Source: Cristatella mucedo
Taxonomy: Eukaryota > Bryozoa > Phylactolaemata > Cristatellidae
Direction: 5' to 3'
Length of the DNA stretch: 64,000 bases
Assembly (NCBI GenBank): GCA_009760855.2
Contig: WPIO01000004.1
Span: forward strand, 13,482,501 to 13,546,500
Shown one piece after another: positions 13,901 to 22,657 of this stretch. How positions within the stretch are numbered: the stretch's first letter is position 1; the number at the start of each line of letters is the position of its first letter. A model generated the notes under the pieces. The model did not search any database. It was not told the DNA's origin and was given only the letters and a program-made list of their open reading frames with translations. A program made the translations under genes and the position numbers.

Positions 13901-16900
13901 AGTAGCCACACGACGATTTGCCATGAGTGTGAAGGACCAAGAGCTGTCAACTGTCAGCTGCTCGTTGGCGACGCAAGTCGAGAGCACGAGGAAAAAGCCT
14001 GCTCTTCCCGGCTGCCATCATCACATGACTACCGGTCGGAGGAAGTCATAAGCAGTGAGTTGATAGGGGGTAAGGAAGGGAAAGTGGAGAGATCAAAATC
14101 AACTAAGGCGAGCAGCAGCAGGAGCTGCAGCTGCAGAAGCAGAGCGAGACCTCTGAGCTTTGGTGTCGCTGCAATGGCCGGCACTACTTGAAGAAGCAGA
14201 CAAGAAGAAGCAGAGGCGGACTCTCTCTAGAAACTCGAGCCTTGGCTGCTATGAGTAAGCAGCGATCGGAATCTTGAAATGCTTTAGCCAATGAGTTCTG
14301 CCGGTCGACGACAAAGACGCGCTGCTCGAACGAAGACGTTAGACGGGGGGGGGGTCGACGGAGCAGTCTGGGGAGGGGGAGGGTCGCGAGTCGCACGAGC
14401 ACGCTTCCACGCACGCACGAGCACGCTTCCACGCTGACATGCATGTGCACGTACAAAGAAGCTGCATGCCTCTCTTCCATCTTCCAACACTCTCGAGCCT
14501 CTGCTGCCACACGCTGCCCGCCGAAGCAAGCAACGAAAGTAAACAAAAACAGAGGAACCGGCAAGCGAAGCGATCTCGCACAAACAGAAGGGGAAGGAGC
14601 TGCTGCCCAAAAAAAAGCGAGCTGCCTATGGAAGAACAAGCAGCCGCCTTGGCTCGAGCCCGCCGCGCTACCGCAAGCTTTGCTCGCTCGCAGCAGATTT
14701 ACCTTGAGCTGCGCTCCACTGGCCGAAGCTCGGCTTACGACGCCGAGGCGAGCAGCATCCGAACCAACAGTCTTGGCAATGGCAGCGGCAGCAGCAGCAG
14801 CGGCGACAGCGGCAGAGGGCGTGCCAGTCGGCGGCACACTGCTGCATCTCAGATTGACAGGAGCGGCGTCTGTCGCATTGCATGCCGCTGCTGCTGCTGC
14901 TGCTGCTGCTGCTGCCGCCACAGTCGACGACGCAAGCCTGCTGGGCACGTTGCGAGGCGCTGGCACCGGCTTCGGTGCGTGAGCGACAACCACACTGGCT
15001 GTCGCACCGACCGACTGCTGCTGCTGCTGCTGCCGCTGCTGCGCTCCCCTGCCAGCGGCCACGTGGCCGGTCACCTTGTCGAAGGCGGAGCACTCGCTCA
15101 GCCGCACGACGGACGGAGCACGCCGCGATGCCAACTCAGGGTAGGCTCGCGGACTGAGCCTGCTCCGCCCCCACGCCACGGTGGCAGCCGCCGACTCGGC
15201 AGCTGCCGCCGGTTTGGCGGCTGCCCCGCGCCACTCGGGCGTTGACGGCACGCCGCCGACTATGCCAAAACCCCCGCTTCTGCCGCCGTCTCCGCAGCCG
15301 CCGGTGCGCCGGGCCGGAGCAGGCGCGGAGGACAGCGTCTCGCAGCTCGACGACAGCTGCCTGGCGGCAACCGGCAAGGCAGCGCCGAGCGACGCCGACG
15401 GGCGCAACGCCACGGCCGAATGGCCAGCCGACAACGACGTCGCGCACGACGACGACGACCACTCGCTGTTGGCTGGCGATGAGACGACGGCTGCGGCGAG
15501 CGACGAGCCAGCGCTTCGAACGCTCACCAGCGACTCGGTGTCGCTCAGCGAGTGTGTGTCCTTGACTTGCGTCCTGCGTGCCTCCATCAGCTTGCGCATG
15601 TTGCGGCGAAGGCTGTCGGCACCGCTGCGCTTCGACAGCGGACTGTCGTCGTCTGCCTTGGCTCGGATGTTGAAGACTGCTGGGCTCACAGAGGCCGCCG
15701 TGCCGGCTCTGCCGCCTTGACGCTGCTGCTGCTGCAGCAGGTTGGTCGAGCGCTGAGCTGGAGGCGCCTGGCGTTCGCCCGCGGAGGCTTGAAACTGCAA
15801 GCCGCTGCTGCCGCTACCGGTGCTTGCCCTGGACGTTGCGAGCCCGGAACTCGACTGGCCGAGCGGCTTGACTATGCTGGCGGCAGCGCTGCTCGGCAGG
15901 TAACCGGATACCGTGGGCTCGGACTTGCGAACCTCGGCAGGTATGTCGACACTGACGACATAAGCCTCAGAAGATAACGCTAAAAGGAAAGCAACAAAAT
16001 ACGACAGTCGAATCACAGGCCATCAAATGCCGGACCATGGCAGGCGCAGCACGCCCTTTGGCTCAGACACGACTGGCTGCCGCAGCAAGGAATTCACGAG
16101 ACCAGCATCGGCCAACGAAGATCTACAGCAGTACTGCGAGTAAGGCACGCCAAGATACGCCGCCACACTGACACGTCACCACCAGGTCTGGTTGCTTCGT
16201 GACTAGCAACTGTGCTGCCGGAAGCATCCAATCGATTGGGCTGCACACGCGCTCTGCCCTGTCAGGGCGCACGGGTTTGACTAACGCGTGAGCGGAACCG
16301 ACGTCACTGGCAAATCACCGTTAAGGGCCCTTGGATACCGCGAATACCTCACGCATCCTCCGCATGCCACGAGTGCCCCGAGCAGCATGCAGCCATTACT
16401 GACTATCGTGCCACGATCAACTTTCTCTTGACCTAAAGCGAGCGCACACTCAAGCGTCCAAGTATAGAGCAGCGGCTCTATTCGCTCGACACAAGAAACC
16501 ACTGCACAGATTCGTGCAGGCGCTCCGGCCAGGTTCATGGTGGCCTTCATCGCTCAGGACGATCGCCGAGCCCCGTCGCGTCGAGGATCAGGAGTCAAGC
16601 CATGGTCCACCACCGCCCTCCAACTGCTCACTCAATCGCCGCACCACCCAAAGCGGCGACCAGCGAACCGGCGGGCCTTGCAAAACTCTAGCAGTCCCGT
16701 GTCGGAGGTCTCCGACGGCGATGCATCGCAGACTGAGCGCTTGATGTGCCGGAAATGACCACCGAGAAGCGGACACAGGCGGATACAAATAAAGTCTTCT
16801 CTTTTAATTTTTTATAGCAACCAGGCAGAACTCAACTGTTTCAAATCAGGTCTTCAGAACGCCACTAGTTTTGAACATCATCTACTGCTCGGGGCAAGCC

Positions 16901-17566
16901 CCATTTTCGACCCACATTGGGTAATGTGATTTCACTTCTTTTCTTGACCCAAGTACTAAGCACCACCAGCAAATAAGAGCCAATTTTGACAGGTCCCTGG
17001 AGTGACTCAAGCCAAATAAATAGAAACTAACTAAACAAACTAAACTCACAAACTAAATTAAATATTAAATAACTACTTAGATAAATTAAATTAAATAAAA
17101 AAATTAATTTTAATTTAAATAAATTGATAAATTAAATAACTCACAAACTAAATAGAGCATGCCTTACAGCAGATGACATAATAATAATAACACGCTATAA
17201 TAATAATAATACATCGTTTGTACAGCACGCTAAGAAAACCTAATCAGTATTCAGGACCTTTACAAGTAACTGCAAGACAATAGGTGCGTTTTTTAAGTTC
17301 TTTTTAAATGTGGTCAAGTCAGGGGATGCTGCGATACAAGTCGGGAGTAAGTTCCAGGCTTTGGGAGCAAATGAACTAAAGCCACGGTCTCCAAACGATT
17401 TGAGTTTTGCACGAGGTATTGGTAAACGATTAGATTCCGAAAAGTGAATTGTACGATGCTTAGTGTGGTGAAGGGAGATAGGCTGAAGGTGGAAGCACAC
17501 AGACTGAGGGTCTTGAATTCGATTCGCATCACGGCAGACATGGCAGCAGACGGCATCCTATCAGGC

Positions 17567-17619
<53 letters not shown>

Positions 17620-19286
17620 GACGTGAGAGGACACTCACCCTTGCCGCCACGGGCTCTGGTGTTGCGACCGAGGCCGCTGTCGCTGTCCGTGTCCGTGCCG
17701 CTGGCGATGCAGCCTCTGGGGGTCTGCACGCCAAGCCCCGCCGTCGCTGCCGGAAGACCCTTCGATGCCTCGGCCACACCGCCGGCATCGCGAGACAGAG
17801 CAGAAATGGCACACAAGATGGGAGCGCAGGACCGCGGAAACTCCGAGCAGCAGCCGGCGGCAGTGCCTGTCGCATCGCCATGGATGCGGCTGCCAAACTG
17901 CTGCGCCACTTTGACATGGGCACCGTGCTGGCTCAGAGCCGGATCCACCATGAACACGTGACACGAGCTGCCCGGCTCGTCCTCTTCGTCGTCATCGTAG
18001 CCGTCGGCGGCCAGGTTCGGCGCTTCCGGCGGCGCCGTCACCAGGCTGAAGAAGCGCTCGTCGTCGCAATAGGCGCCGCACATGAGGAGCGAGTGCCGAG
18101 GGTAGTGCGCCACCGTGTCGCCCGACGGGCCCTGCAGGCGCACGCCGTCCGCTCGGACGGCGAGCGCCACGAGCGTGTGCACCTTCTGCTCGATGCGCAG
18201 GCGTCGCACGGCGCTTCGCACCGCCTGCAGCTGCAGCGCACCGCCGCCCGTGCTGCTGCCTCGTCGTCGTTTCGTCGGGATCTCGACGGTACCGATGTAG
18301 CCGACGACGGCGCGCAGACTCCGCTGCGGCGGCAGCCGCGCAGCCAGGGCACTGGCCCGGCCTTCCCTGGTGCGCTGCGGCGACGGCGAAGGCACGTCGT
18401 CACCATCGTCGTACCGATGCGACACGTCGGGAACGCTGGTGCTTCGAGGCAGCGTCCAACCGCCGTTGTGGGTGGCCGCTGCCGACGCGACGCCACCTGC
18501 GACACCGCCGCTGCCGTCACGCTGCAAGCGCAATCCGCCGGATCGGGCCGAGGATGCAGCTGCTGCCGCCTCGACGCCGAAGTCGCTCGCTCGGCCACCG
18601 GTGGCCTGCACTGCCGCCGATGCTGCCTGCCGGTAAGAGGCCTCCACAGCTGCAGTGGTGGCTGCGGCAGGCGTCACCCGACTCGGCTTGCCAGCTTGCC
18701 AGCCTCTGGTTCGTCCAGCATCCGCGACTGACGTCAGCTGCTGCTGCTGCAGCGCGGCACCAAAGGGACTCTGCGATCTCGCGCGGCTCGACGCTAGCCT
18801 TGTCTGCGATTGCGACCGCTGTCTGTGTCTCGGTGCATGAGCAGGCCGCTGACCATTGCCGAAGCCATCATCGTACTCATCGGAAGTGTCCGAGCGCTCA
18901 CCGCTCCAGCCGGCCGCGATTTTTGCGGTCCTTTCCCCACTGCCGCGGCCACGCTGGCGCGCCCCGTCTGCCAACAGCAGCTTGATTTCATCGGTCGATG
19001 ACGCGACGAGGCGCACGACATGCTCGTGCGATAGCTGCGCGGCAGCCGTCCCGTTGACGGCGAGGAGCTGGTCTCCTTCGCGCAGACCGGCCGCATCCGC
19101 CGGGCTGCCTGGCACGATGCTGCTCAGCGTGCACGGCCGCTGCCCAGACACCGTGAAGCCGTAGCCGAGACGGCCGCGTGACAGCTCCACGCTGCGGACG
19201 CCGCCGTGCTGCACCGTCAGGCGCTGCGCTGCCGGCAGCGCCTGCTGCTGTGGTGGCGGCTTCTTGCGACGCCGGTGCTGCAGCAT
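165..19286 (-). CDS. RGS12: RGS12/loco-type regulator of G-protein signalling (gene span, 12 exons seen, 3' end off window)
   Basis: Multidomain RGS protein expected to be a GTPase-activating protein for Gi/o alpha subunits and a scaffold for Ras/Raf-type partners at the membrane. Exons seen on the minus strand: 19286-17639, 15979-14703, 12343-12270, 12099-11871, 8810-8598, 5455-5369, 3487-3344, 3048-2920, 2541-2460, 2029-1899, 1095-817, 365-165. Phases agree at every junction and the sum is 4,494 bp (1,498 codons), close to the usual size of the family. Domain order is PDZ, PTB, low-complexity linker, RGS box, RBD1, RBD2, as in vertebrate RGS12 and fly loco. RGS14 lacks the PDZ and PTB domains, so RGS12/loco is the better match. 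The GoLoco motif expected after RBD2 is not in the window. The least certain parts are the ends of exons 2029-1899 and 365-165 and the two short linker exons near 12 kb. Identification comes from remembered family motifs, not from a search. Confidence 0.93.
817..1095 (-). CDS. RGS12: RGS12 exon: first Ras-binding domain
   Basis: Acceptor TCCTGTCGCAG (AG at 1097-1096), donor GACAAG|GTCAAG (GT at 816-815), 93 codons, phase 0 at both ends. It starts with an acidic Ser stretch (QSSSDDDV), then a basic linker, then RBD1: RRFVMPDGSPAEV, IVERLCARHGVPL, VLAIGSDK. The PDG turn and CxRHG helix are typical of RGS12/RGS14 RBDs, which bind Ras/Rap and Raf-type partners. The donor is weak at +3, but GSDK joins PLDLS of the next exon exactly as in the family. 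Confidence 0.92.
1899..2029 (-). CDS. RGS12: RGS12 linker exon before RBD1 (3' boundary uncertain)
   Basis: Acceptor GTGTTTATCAG (AG at 2031-2030) with a strong pyrimidine tract; it enters in phase 1, as the previous exon demands. It encodes AAVQMLLESAKTFARNADVL, then SRSSDADFLLKKQLDKEHQQ. Two donors are possible: CCG|GTGGCG ending at 1899 (phase 0, compatible with the next exon) or CCAG|GTCATC ending at 1868 (phase 1, a better donor, but needing another exon). I chose 1899 on phase. Confidence 0.65.
2279..2327. repeat. Perfect 19 bp inverted repeat (hairpin)
   Basis: Arms 2279-2297 and 2309-2327 are exact reverse complements (CGCTTGCCTAGCTGGAAGC and its complement) with an 11 nt loop. It lies in the RGS12 intron between exons 2541-2460 and 2029-1899. 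Confidence 0.9.
2460..2541 (-). CDS. RGS12: RGS12 linker exon between RGS box and RBD
   Basis: Acceptor GGCTTTTGCAG (AG at 2543-2542), donor CTGAAAG|GTATTC (GT at 2459-2458); 82 bp, phase 0 in and phase 1 out. It encodes an acidic then basic segment (VFKDDVSEESSDASETRRRR) followed by a hydrophobic SLLLFLK. This resembles the acidic/basic stretch that follows the RGS box in RGS12. Support is splice signal, phase and position. Confidence 0.75.
2920..3048 (-). CDS. RGS12: RGS12 exon: end of RGS box
   Basis: Acceptor CCGTGCTTCAG (AG at 3050-3049) and donor CACCCAG|GTACTG (GT at 2919-2918); 43 codons, phase 0 at both ends. VFHLMKMDCYARFLKSDLY is the canonical last helix pair of the RGS domain (family pattern IFxLMxxDSYxRFLKS). 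The rest is a divergent linker. Confidence 0.95.
3344..3487 (-). CDS. RGS12: RGS12 exon: RGS box middle
   Basis: Acceptor TTCTCTCATTAG (AG at 3489-3488) is preceded by a long CT microsatellite on the coding strand. Donor AAGCAG|GTGAGA has GT at 3343-3342. The exon has 48 codons, phase 0 at both ends. Encoded motifs LAREIF, AVNVDS and MFDEAQKQ align with the middle of the RGS domain and lead straight into VFHLMKMD of the next exon. Confidence 0.95.
3512..3574. repeat. (GA)n microsatellite
   Basis: An uninterrupted GA run. On the coding (minus) strand it is a CT run ending about 24 nt upstream of the acceptor of RGS12 exon 3487-3344. Confidence 0.97.
3646..3718. repeat. (TA)n-rich microsatellite
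   Basis: Imperfect TA repeat with interspersed CA steps, in an RGS12 intron. Confidence 0.95.
3751..3840 (-). repeat. tRNA-derived SINE, family 1, truncated copy
   Basis: The reverse complement shows the SINE body (box-B-like region, CGAGG..CATATGTGAA, AGAGATTAAGTTCTCTTGGGGCGC). It joins a tandemly repeated tail and then a fuller copy at 3881-4008. Confidence 0.75.
3838..3886. repeat. Tandem expansion of SINE tail, ~17 bp unit x 3
   Basis: TATATAATTCATTTA-type units repeat three times between two SINE copies. The unit equals the 3' tail (ATAAATGAATTATATA) of family 1 SINEs read on the minus strand. Confidence 0.85.
3881..4008 (-). repeat. tRNA-derived SINE, family 1
   Basis: On the minus strand it begins TGGTTTGGTCTAGTGGTTAA (box A), has box B GGGCTCGAGCCC, then CATATGTGAAGCGCCTGAAT and a tail GGGGCGCTATATAAATGAAT. 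Pol III promoter boxes are in tRNA spacing. Confidence 0.85.
5036..5176 (-). repeat. tRNA-like SINE, family 2
   Basis: On the minus strand: TTAGCCCAGTATTGAGC (box A region), CCAGGTCGTAAGTTCGAGTC (box B), GCAGG, GATAGCCACCAAGGCTATTC, then CTATATAGA. The body matches copies at 13.6, 59.5, 59.8 and 62.7 kb. Confidence 0.7.
5369..5455 (-). CDS. RGS12: RGS12 exon: RGS box core with the SEEN motif
   Basis: An 87 bp exon between acceptor TTCTTACAG (AG at 5457-5456) and donor GAGAAG|GTAGGT (GT at 5368-5367), phase 0 at both ends. It encodes 29 residues including DFLKKEHSEENIAFWLACEK. The Glu-Glu-Asn of this motif contacts the G alpha switch regions and is needed for GAP activity in the family; it is intact, so an active GAP is expected. 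The exon is too short to show as a long reading frame. Confidence 0.96.
6240..6430 (+). mobile_element. LINE 3' ORF fragment (CR1/L2-like, family A)
   Basis: Translates with frameshifts to LAVPFLSLKTVGDRSF followed by AGPRLWNSP, the C-terminal reverse-transcriptase tail motif GDRSFS..GPxLWNSLP shared with the element at 31-32.7 kb. Confidence 0.75.
6560..7050 (+). mobile_element. LINE 3' end (CR1/L2-like, family B) with tail
   Basis: The open frame around 6574-6885 ends with LKSFGDGAFSSFAPRPGTHS and FKQTLKKHLFL. It is followed by a 3' tail with AAAGTGCATAGAG..GGGTGTTTT and a TTATTATT terminus. It sits in the RGS12 intron in opposite orientation to the gene. Confidence 0.8.
8598..8810 (-). 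CDS. RGS12: RGS12 exon: start of RGS box
   Basis: Acceptor GATCTTTGTAG (AG at 8812-8811), donor ACG|GTGAGC (GT at 8597-8596), phase 0 at both ends, 71 codons. The last 24 residues begin the RGS domain (GRVTRWALGLDKLLQDESG, then VAVFT), the first helices that pack against G alpha. The upstream part is Gly/Ala/Ser linker. The RGS box continues in the next exon with DFLKKEHSEEN. Confidence 0.93.
10430..10484. repeat. (GT)n microsatellite
   Basis: A GT run with two short interruptions, in the RGS12 intron 11870-8811. Confidence 0.97.
10640..11100. repeat. Long (CA)n array with periodic CTTGCA interruptions
   Basis: About 460 bp of CA repeat with recurrent ACACTTGCACAC and ACGCAC variants, suggesting higher-order duplication of CA blocks. 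Long frames here (Thr-His and Cys-Val repeats) are artefacts. Confidence 0.95.
11871..12099 (-). CDS. RGS12: Probable RGS12 linker exon upstream of the RGS box
   Basis: Acceptor CGTGTAG|A (AG at 12101-12100) enters in phase 2; donor AGACAG|GTTGGT (GT at 11870-11869) leaves in phase 0. The 229 bp encode a charged helical stretch (NRELEWETVRDRVLRALLS), then DSPIYDLAVP and a Gly/Ser-rich end. The codon use and GC content resemble the neighbouring RGS12 exons. The pyrimidine tract before the acceptor is poor. An ATG lies one base inside the exon (12098) with an in-frame TGA just upstream, so it could instead be the start of a short isoform. Confidence 0.6.
12270..12343 (-). CDS. RGS12: Probable small RGS12 linker exon
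   Basis: Acceptor CTGTGTATCAG|G at 12344/12343 and donor GGCA|GTAATG (GT at 12269-12268). The exon is 74 bp, entering in phase 0 and leaving in phase 2. It fits between the exon ending at 14703 (phase 0) and the one starting at 12099 (phase 2). It encodes VRSAAERRLSWRQESFEA and six more residues plus a partial codon. I recognise no specific motif; the case rests on splice signals and phase. Confidence 0.55.
12835..13300 (+). mobile_element. LINE 3' end (family B), decayed
   Basis: Broken translation shows LVRISKRLQTLF, KPGTHSRHVSQRPLT and a C-terminal lysine-rich end. A tail follows at about 13229-13300 (AAAGTGCCTAGAAAAAGATT, CAGTTCTCTGAGG). It lies in the RGS12 intron, opposite to the gene. 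Confidence 0.75.
13609..13778 (+). repeat. tRNA-like SINE, family 2
   Basis: Box A region ATAGCCCAGGAGGTAAGGTG, box B GGTCGTGGGTTCGAATC, then a body with AACTGCAAGCGGTGGTGATA, CCGTCAAGGCTCTTCTACCG, CTATACAGATGATG and a TTAAATCAGCTAATATTTATT end. Too long and too degenerate to be a functional tRNA. Confidence 0.8.
14703..15979 (-). CDS. RGS12: RGS12 second coding exon: low-complexity linker
   Basis: Acceptor TTGCTTTCCTTTTAG ends at 15980; the exon enters in phase 1, exactly what exon 1 requires (G|CG = Ala). It ends at CTCAAG|GTAAAT (GT at 14702-14701), phase 0. Its 425 codons encode Ser/Ala/Gly-rich sequence with a basic patch (SLRRNMRKLMEARR), a Ser-rich stretch (SLSDTESLVSVRS), a polyglutamine run of about six and polyalanine runs of about 13 and 8 residues. 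No folded domain is visible. It corresponds to the poorly conserved segment between the PTB and RGS domains. An ATG at 16016 lies in the intron and gives a misleading signal-peptide-like start. Confidence 0.85.
17020..17160. repeat. AT-rich low-complexity stretch
   Basis: AAATTAAAT/AAACTAAA-type low-complexity sequence in RGS12 intron 1; no coding or structural signal seen. Confidence 0.8.
17160..17500 (-). mobile_element. LINE 3' end (family B) in RGS12 intron 1
   Basis: The minus strand encodes SNRLPIPRAKLKSFGDRGFS, FAPKAWNLLPT and LTTFKKNLKN, the family B C-terminus. It then runs into an ATT-rich tail (TATTATTATTATAGC) near 17160-17215. Confidence 0.8.
17567..17619. repeat. (CCAG)n tetranucleotide array next to an RGS12 donor
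   Basis: About 13 units. On the coding strand it is (CTGG)n and begins about 19 nt after the first base of the 5' splice site at 17638. Confidence 0.95.
17639..19286 (-). CDS. RGS12: RGS12 first coding exon: PDZ and PTB domains
   Basis: Starts at an ATG at 19286, the first ATG after an in-frame TGA upstream. The 549 codons plus one base end at a donor (AAGG|GTGAGT, GT at 17638-17637), phase 1. Residues about 30-107 are a PDZ domain with carboxylate-binding loop LGYGF, then GSPADAAGL and GDQLLAVNG. Residues about 325-500 are a PTB domain with VVGYIGTVEIP, RRLRIEQKVHTLV, DDERFFSLVT and SCHVFMVDP, then an acidic SDSGLG motif; all are hallmarks of RGS12. Residues 110-320 are Ser/Arg/Ala-rich linker. 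The PDZ-to-PTB order in one exon identifies RGS12/loco rather than other RGS families. Confidence 0.95.
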
Positions 19287-20035
<749 letters not shown>

Positions 20036-20157
20036 CTTCTATTCGTGATGACGTTGCACTGGCAAAGGCAGCAGGTAACTGCCCACCCCACTATGCCCAA
20101 CTGTGGATACGTGTGAGGCACCTGCTTTTAGCCACGCTACGAAGCAGTGTACCAAGG

Positions 20158-20368
20158 CACGGCTCCTGGGTGCCAGAGGTGCACGGTGCTATGCTTTCAT
20201 CAGCAGAGGCCAAAAGTGAAGGCCTGTCCATTTCGAGGGTGACAACCACCGATCGATCCCAGGCCCGGTCAAGTGCACAGGAGCGTGCTTGTGCAAGCGC
20301 TGGGCGGAATGTCGCCCTTTCTGTGAGTGGCATGGCCCTTTACCTCGGCTACCACCCCCACCCCCTAG
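20158..20368. repeat. Direct duplication, copy 1
   Basis: Shares about 200 bp of high similarity with 20825-21046, including CACGGCTCCTGGGTGCCAGA, CCGGTCAAGTGCACAGGAGC and GTGCTTGTGCAAGCGCTGGG, in the same orientation. No coding signal. Confidence 0.9.
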
Positions 20369-20824
20369 GGCTGCCACAGCACAGGCCCTGGCTCTGCTCC
20401 AACACCTAGCAAGGCCTAACAAACTATGTGTTAGCCCTAGGCCACCAACGCTGCCATTGTGTGCACACAGTGACCCCAGCTGCTGCGCTACTCACGCGAG
20501 TGGTCAGCCAAACATGCCTCATTGAAGACCTCTGAAAGCTGCACTAAACCGGTGGCTTGCTAACTGCTGGCACTTCAGCTTCATCGTTTCACCGGCTACA
20601 TTTCAGCACATAGTCCTACCTGCAACTGGTGCTGAGGAAATCCCTCGTATCTGCATGGACGAGCCACACACAAAAGTCGAATGGTTGACAAGAGTAACCT
20701 TGCAGCACGGAATGCAACTGTCGGAGGTATAATTGCATCACATGGTACTACCATTAATGGACTGCCGATTGCCAAAGCATCACATCAGCATATGTAGCAC
20801 AAATAAATATCACGGCCACCAACC

Positions 20825-21046
20825 CACGGCTCCTGGGTGCCAGACAGACGTGCATGATGCTATGGCATGCAATCATCAGCAGAGGGCAAAAGTGAAGGCC
20901 GGTTCATTTCGAAGGTGGCAGCCACCGATCGATCCGGGCCCGGTCAAGTGCACAGGAGCGTGCTTGTGCAAGCGCTGGGCTGAATGTCGCCCTTTCTGTG
21001 AGTGGAACGACCCTTTACCTCGGCAGCCACCACCCACGAGGGTGGC
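20825..21046. repeat. Direct duplication, copy 2
   Basis: Second copy, starting about 667 bp after the first. It has a small insertion near 20843-20872 and ends in a short CCACCC..GGGTGG inverted motif. Confidence 0.9.
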
Positions 21047-22106
21047 TGAATCCAAACGAGTCCTGCTCAGCGAGAGAAGAATGTGTTGAGATTATATGTG
21101 CCATAGATGCATGCAAGCACGGTCCCCTGCCTCGACCGCAGCTGGTCAAGTAGATTGCTATTAGCAAACCGGTGATCTTAGTGCTTACTTCCACGATCAA
21201 TGCTGGCTAACAAAGCACTGCTGACTTCCAACCTTGGAGACAGTGGCACTAACTAGCCTTAACCCAATCAGATGTCTCTACAAGTATAATAGATCGGTCA
21301 AAACGCCTAGGCAGCCTAACGAACCGTCCATGCATTCTGCATCATGCTGCAATTAGTGGAGTTGGTGCAATGATCTCGTGTTTTGCCCCAAAAGCATGCA
21401 TCAGCAAGCACTGCTAGTCCCCAATATGTTGTCTTAGTGAAATTGGAGAAGGCCACGAATGCCCTGATCGCCTGGCACGAGTTCACACTCAGCCACAGCC
21501 AAATTGCCGGTGGACAGATGCAGGGTATGTCTGTAAATCTCCAGCAGGCTGTGTGCCCTGGCAGCCAGAAGTGGCCGAGACAGCCAAGGTACCACAGCCG
21601 GTGTACCACAAAAAAGGCAGACGGTCTTATATAATTTACCTTGAGTTGCCATCACTACCTAAATATAATCGAGAAGCAGGGTGGTGGCGGCAGCAGGAAT
21701 AAGTAAGCTCTGCTCAGTTCAACTGAACCAGGCTCATGACTATGAATCGTCCGCAAGGATGCCTGAAACCACGAACTGACGATTTGCGTCCTGATAGCGT
21801 TTTGATTTGAGTCCTACATTGAAGCACTGCTGCACGCCTTTGTAGCCCTTGGTATAGCTTCCAGATGCACGGGTTTTGAGCACATCGGTTGAGCCGTCAG
21901 GGATCAAACGATGAACTACCGAGTCTGCATGTATCTTGCCAGCCAGTCGGGACGGCCATGAGACGTGCCTCACAACGACCTCCGGCAGCAGCTTGTGTGC
22001 TCGCTCGTGCACACCACCTCGCCTCGCGACCCACCGCCCAGAGGCATTGGCAAGAAGCGCAGAGTCAAGGCCACATCTGAGCCGCTAAATATCGCACCTC
22101 ATCTAG
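21047..22106. other. Intergenic sequence without recognised feature
   Basis: Mixed-composition unique sequence with only short unsupported frames; I recognise no gene, RNA or repeat. Confidence 0.5.
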
Positions 22107-22236
22107 TTTGACTCAGGGTGTTAAGGTGCTCGCCCTGACCAAGGTCTGCCCGAGGTCGTGGGCTCGAGCCCCGAGGCATATGTGAAGTGCCTGAAAAGAG
22201 ATTAAGCTCTCTTAAGGTGCTATACAAATGAATATA
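22107..22236 (+). repeat. tRNA-derived SINE, family 1
   Basis: GTTTGACTCAGGGTGTTAAG, box B GGGCTCGAGCCC, CGAGGCATATGTGAAGTGCC, AGAGATTAAGCTCTCTTAAG, then GTGCTATACAAATGAATATA. Confidence 0.85.
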
Positions 22237-22657
22237 CATATGCATGTATGTAGGCTCGGCCCCTTTTTTTGCATTCCTGTAATAAGGCAGTGTACAGTGC
22301 CTAATGTGGAGCTTGTATGGGTTTCCTACACATGCAGAACTTCCCTCGGCAGAAACTCTCTCCAGCTGGCAGGGCTGTCACATAGGTGCCACATAGCACC
22401 AGCACTTAACACACTGAGGCCACAGAGGAACGAGCTCGCGAGAAAAAGCCACACCAGAATACCGGAGCCTGAAATCATGCGCACTTTGGTATGTGTGCTA
22501 CACATCTGCTGTGCTAAGGATGCCCTCATTGGAGAGGGGTGGGATGAGTAACTAAGCCTCAGGTCTCCCAGGTCGACTGCTTGGGACCCATGCCAACCTC
22601 CTTCTGCACCCCTTTCAAGGCACCAGCAGCTGCAGTCCACTGCCAAAGCTCAGGTTG

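Noticed and set aside
15980-16016. An apparent 610-residue protein starting MIRLSYFVAFLLALSS, looking like a secreted protein with a signal peptide
   Set aside because: The hydrophobic start is the pyrimidine-rich end of an intron read as codons. The acceptor TTTTAG at 15981-15980 and matching phase with the PDZ-PTB exon show it is an internal RGS12 exon.
17880-18731. A 283-residue plus-strand frame opposite the RGS12 PDZ-PTB exon
   Set aside because: Antisense shadow of a GC-rich coding exon; its sequence is Arg/Ala-rich with no family similarity, while the minus strand has clear domains.
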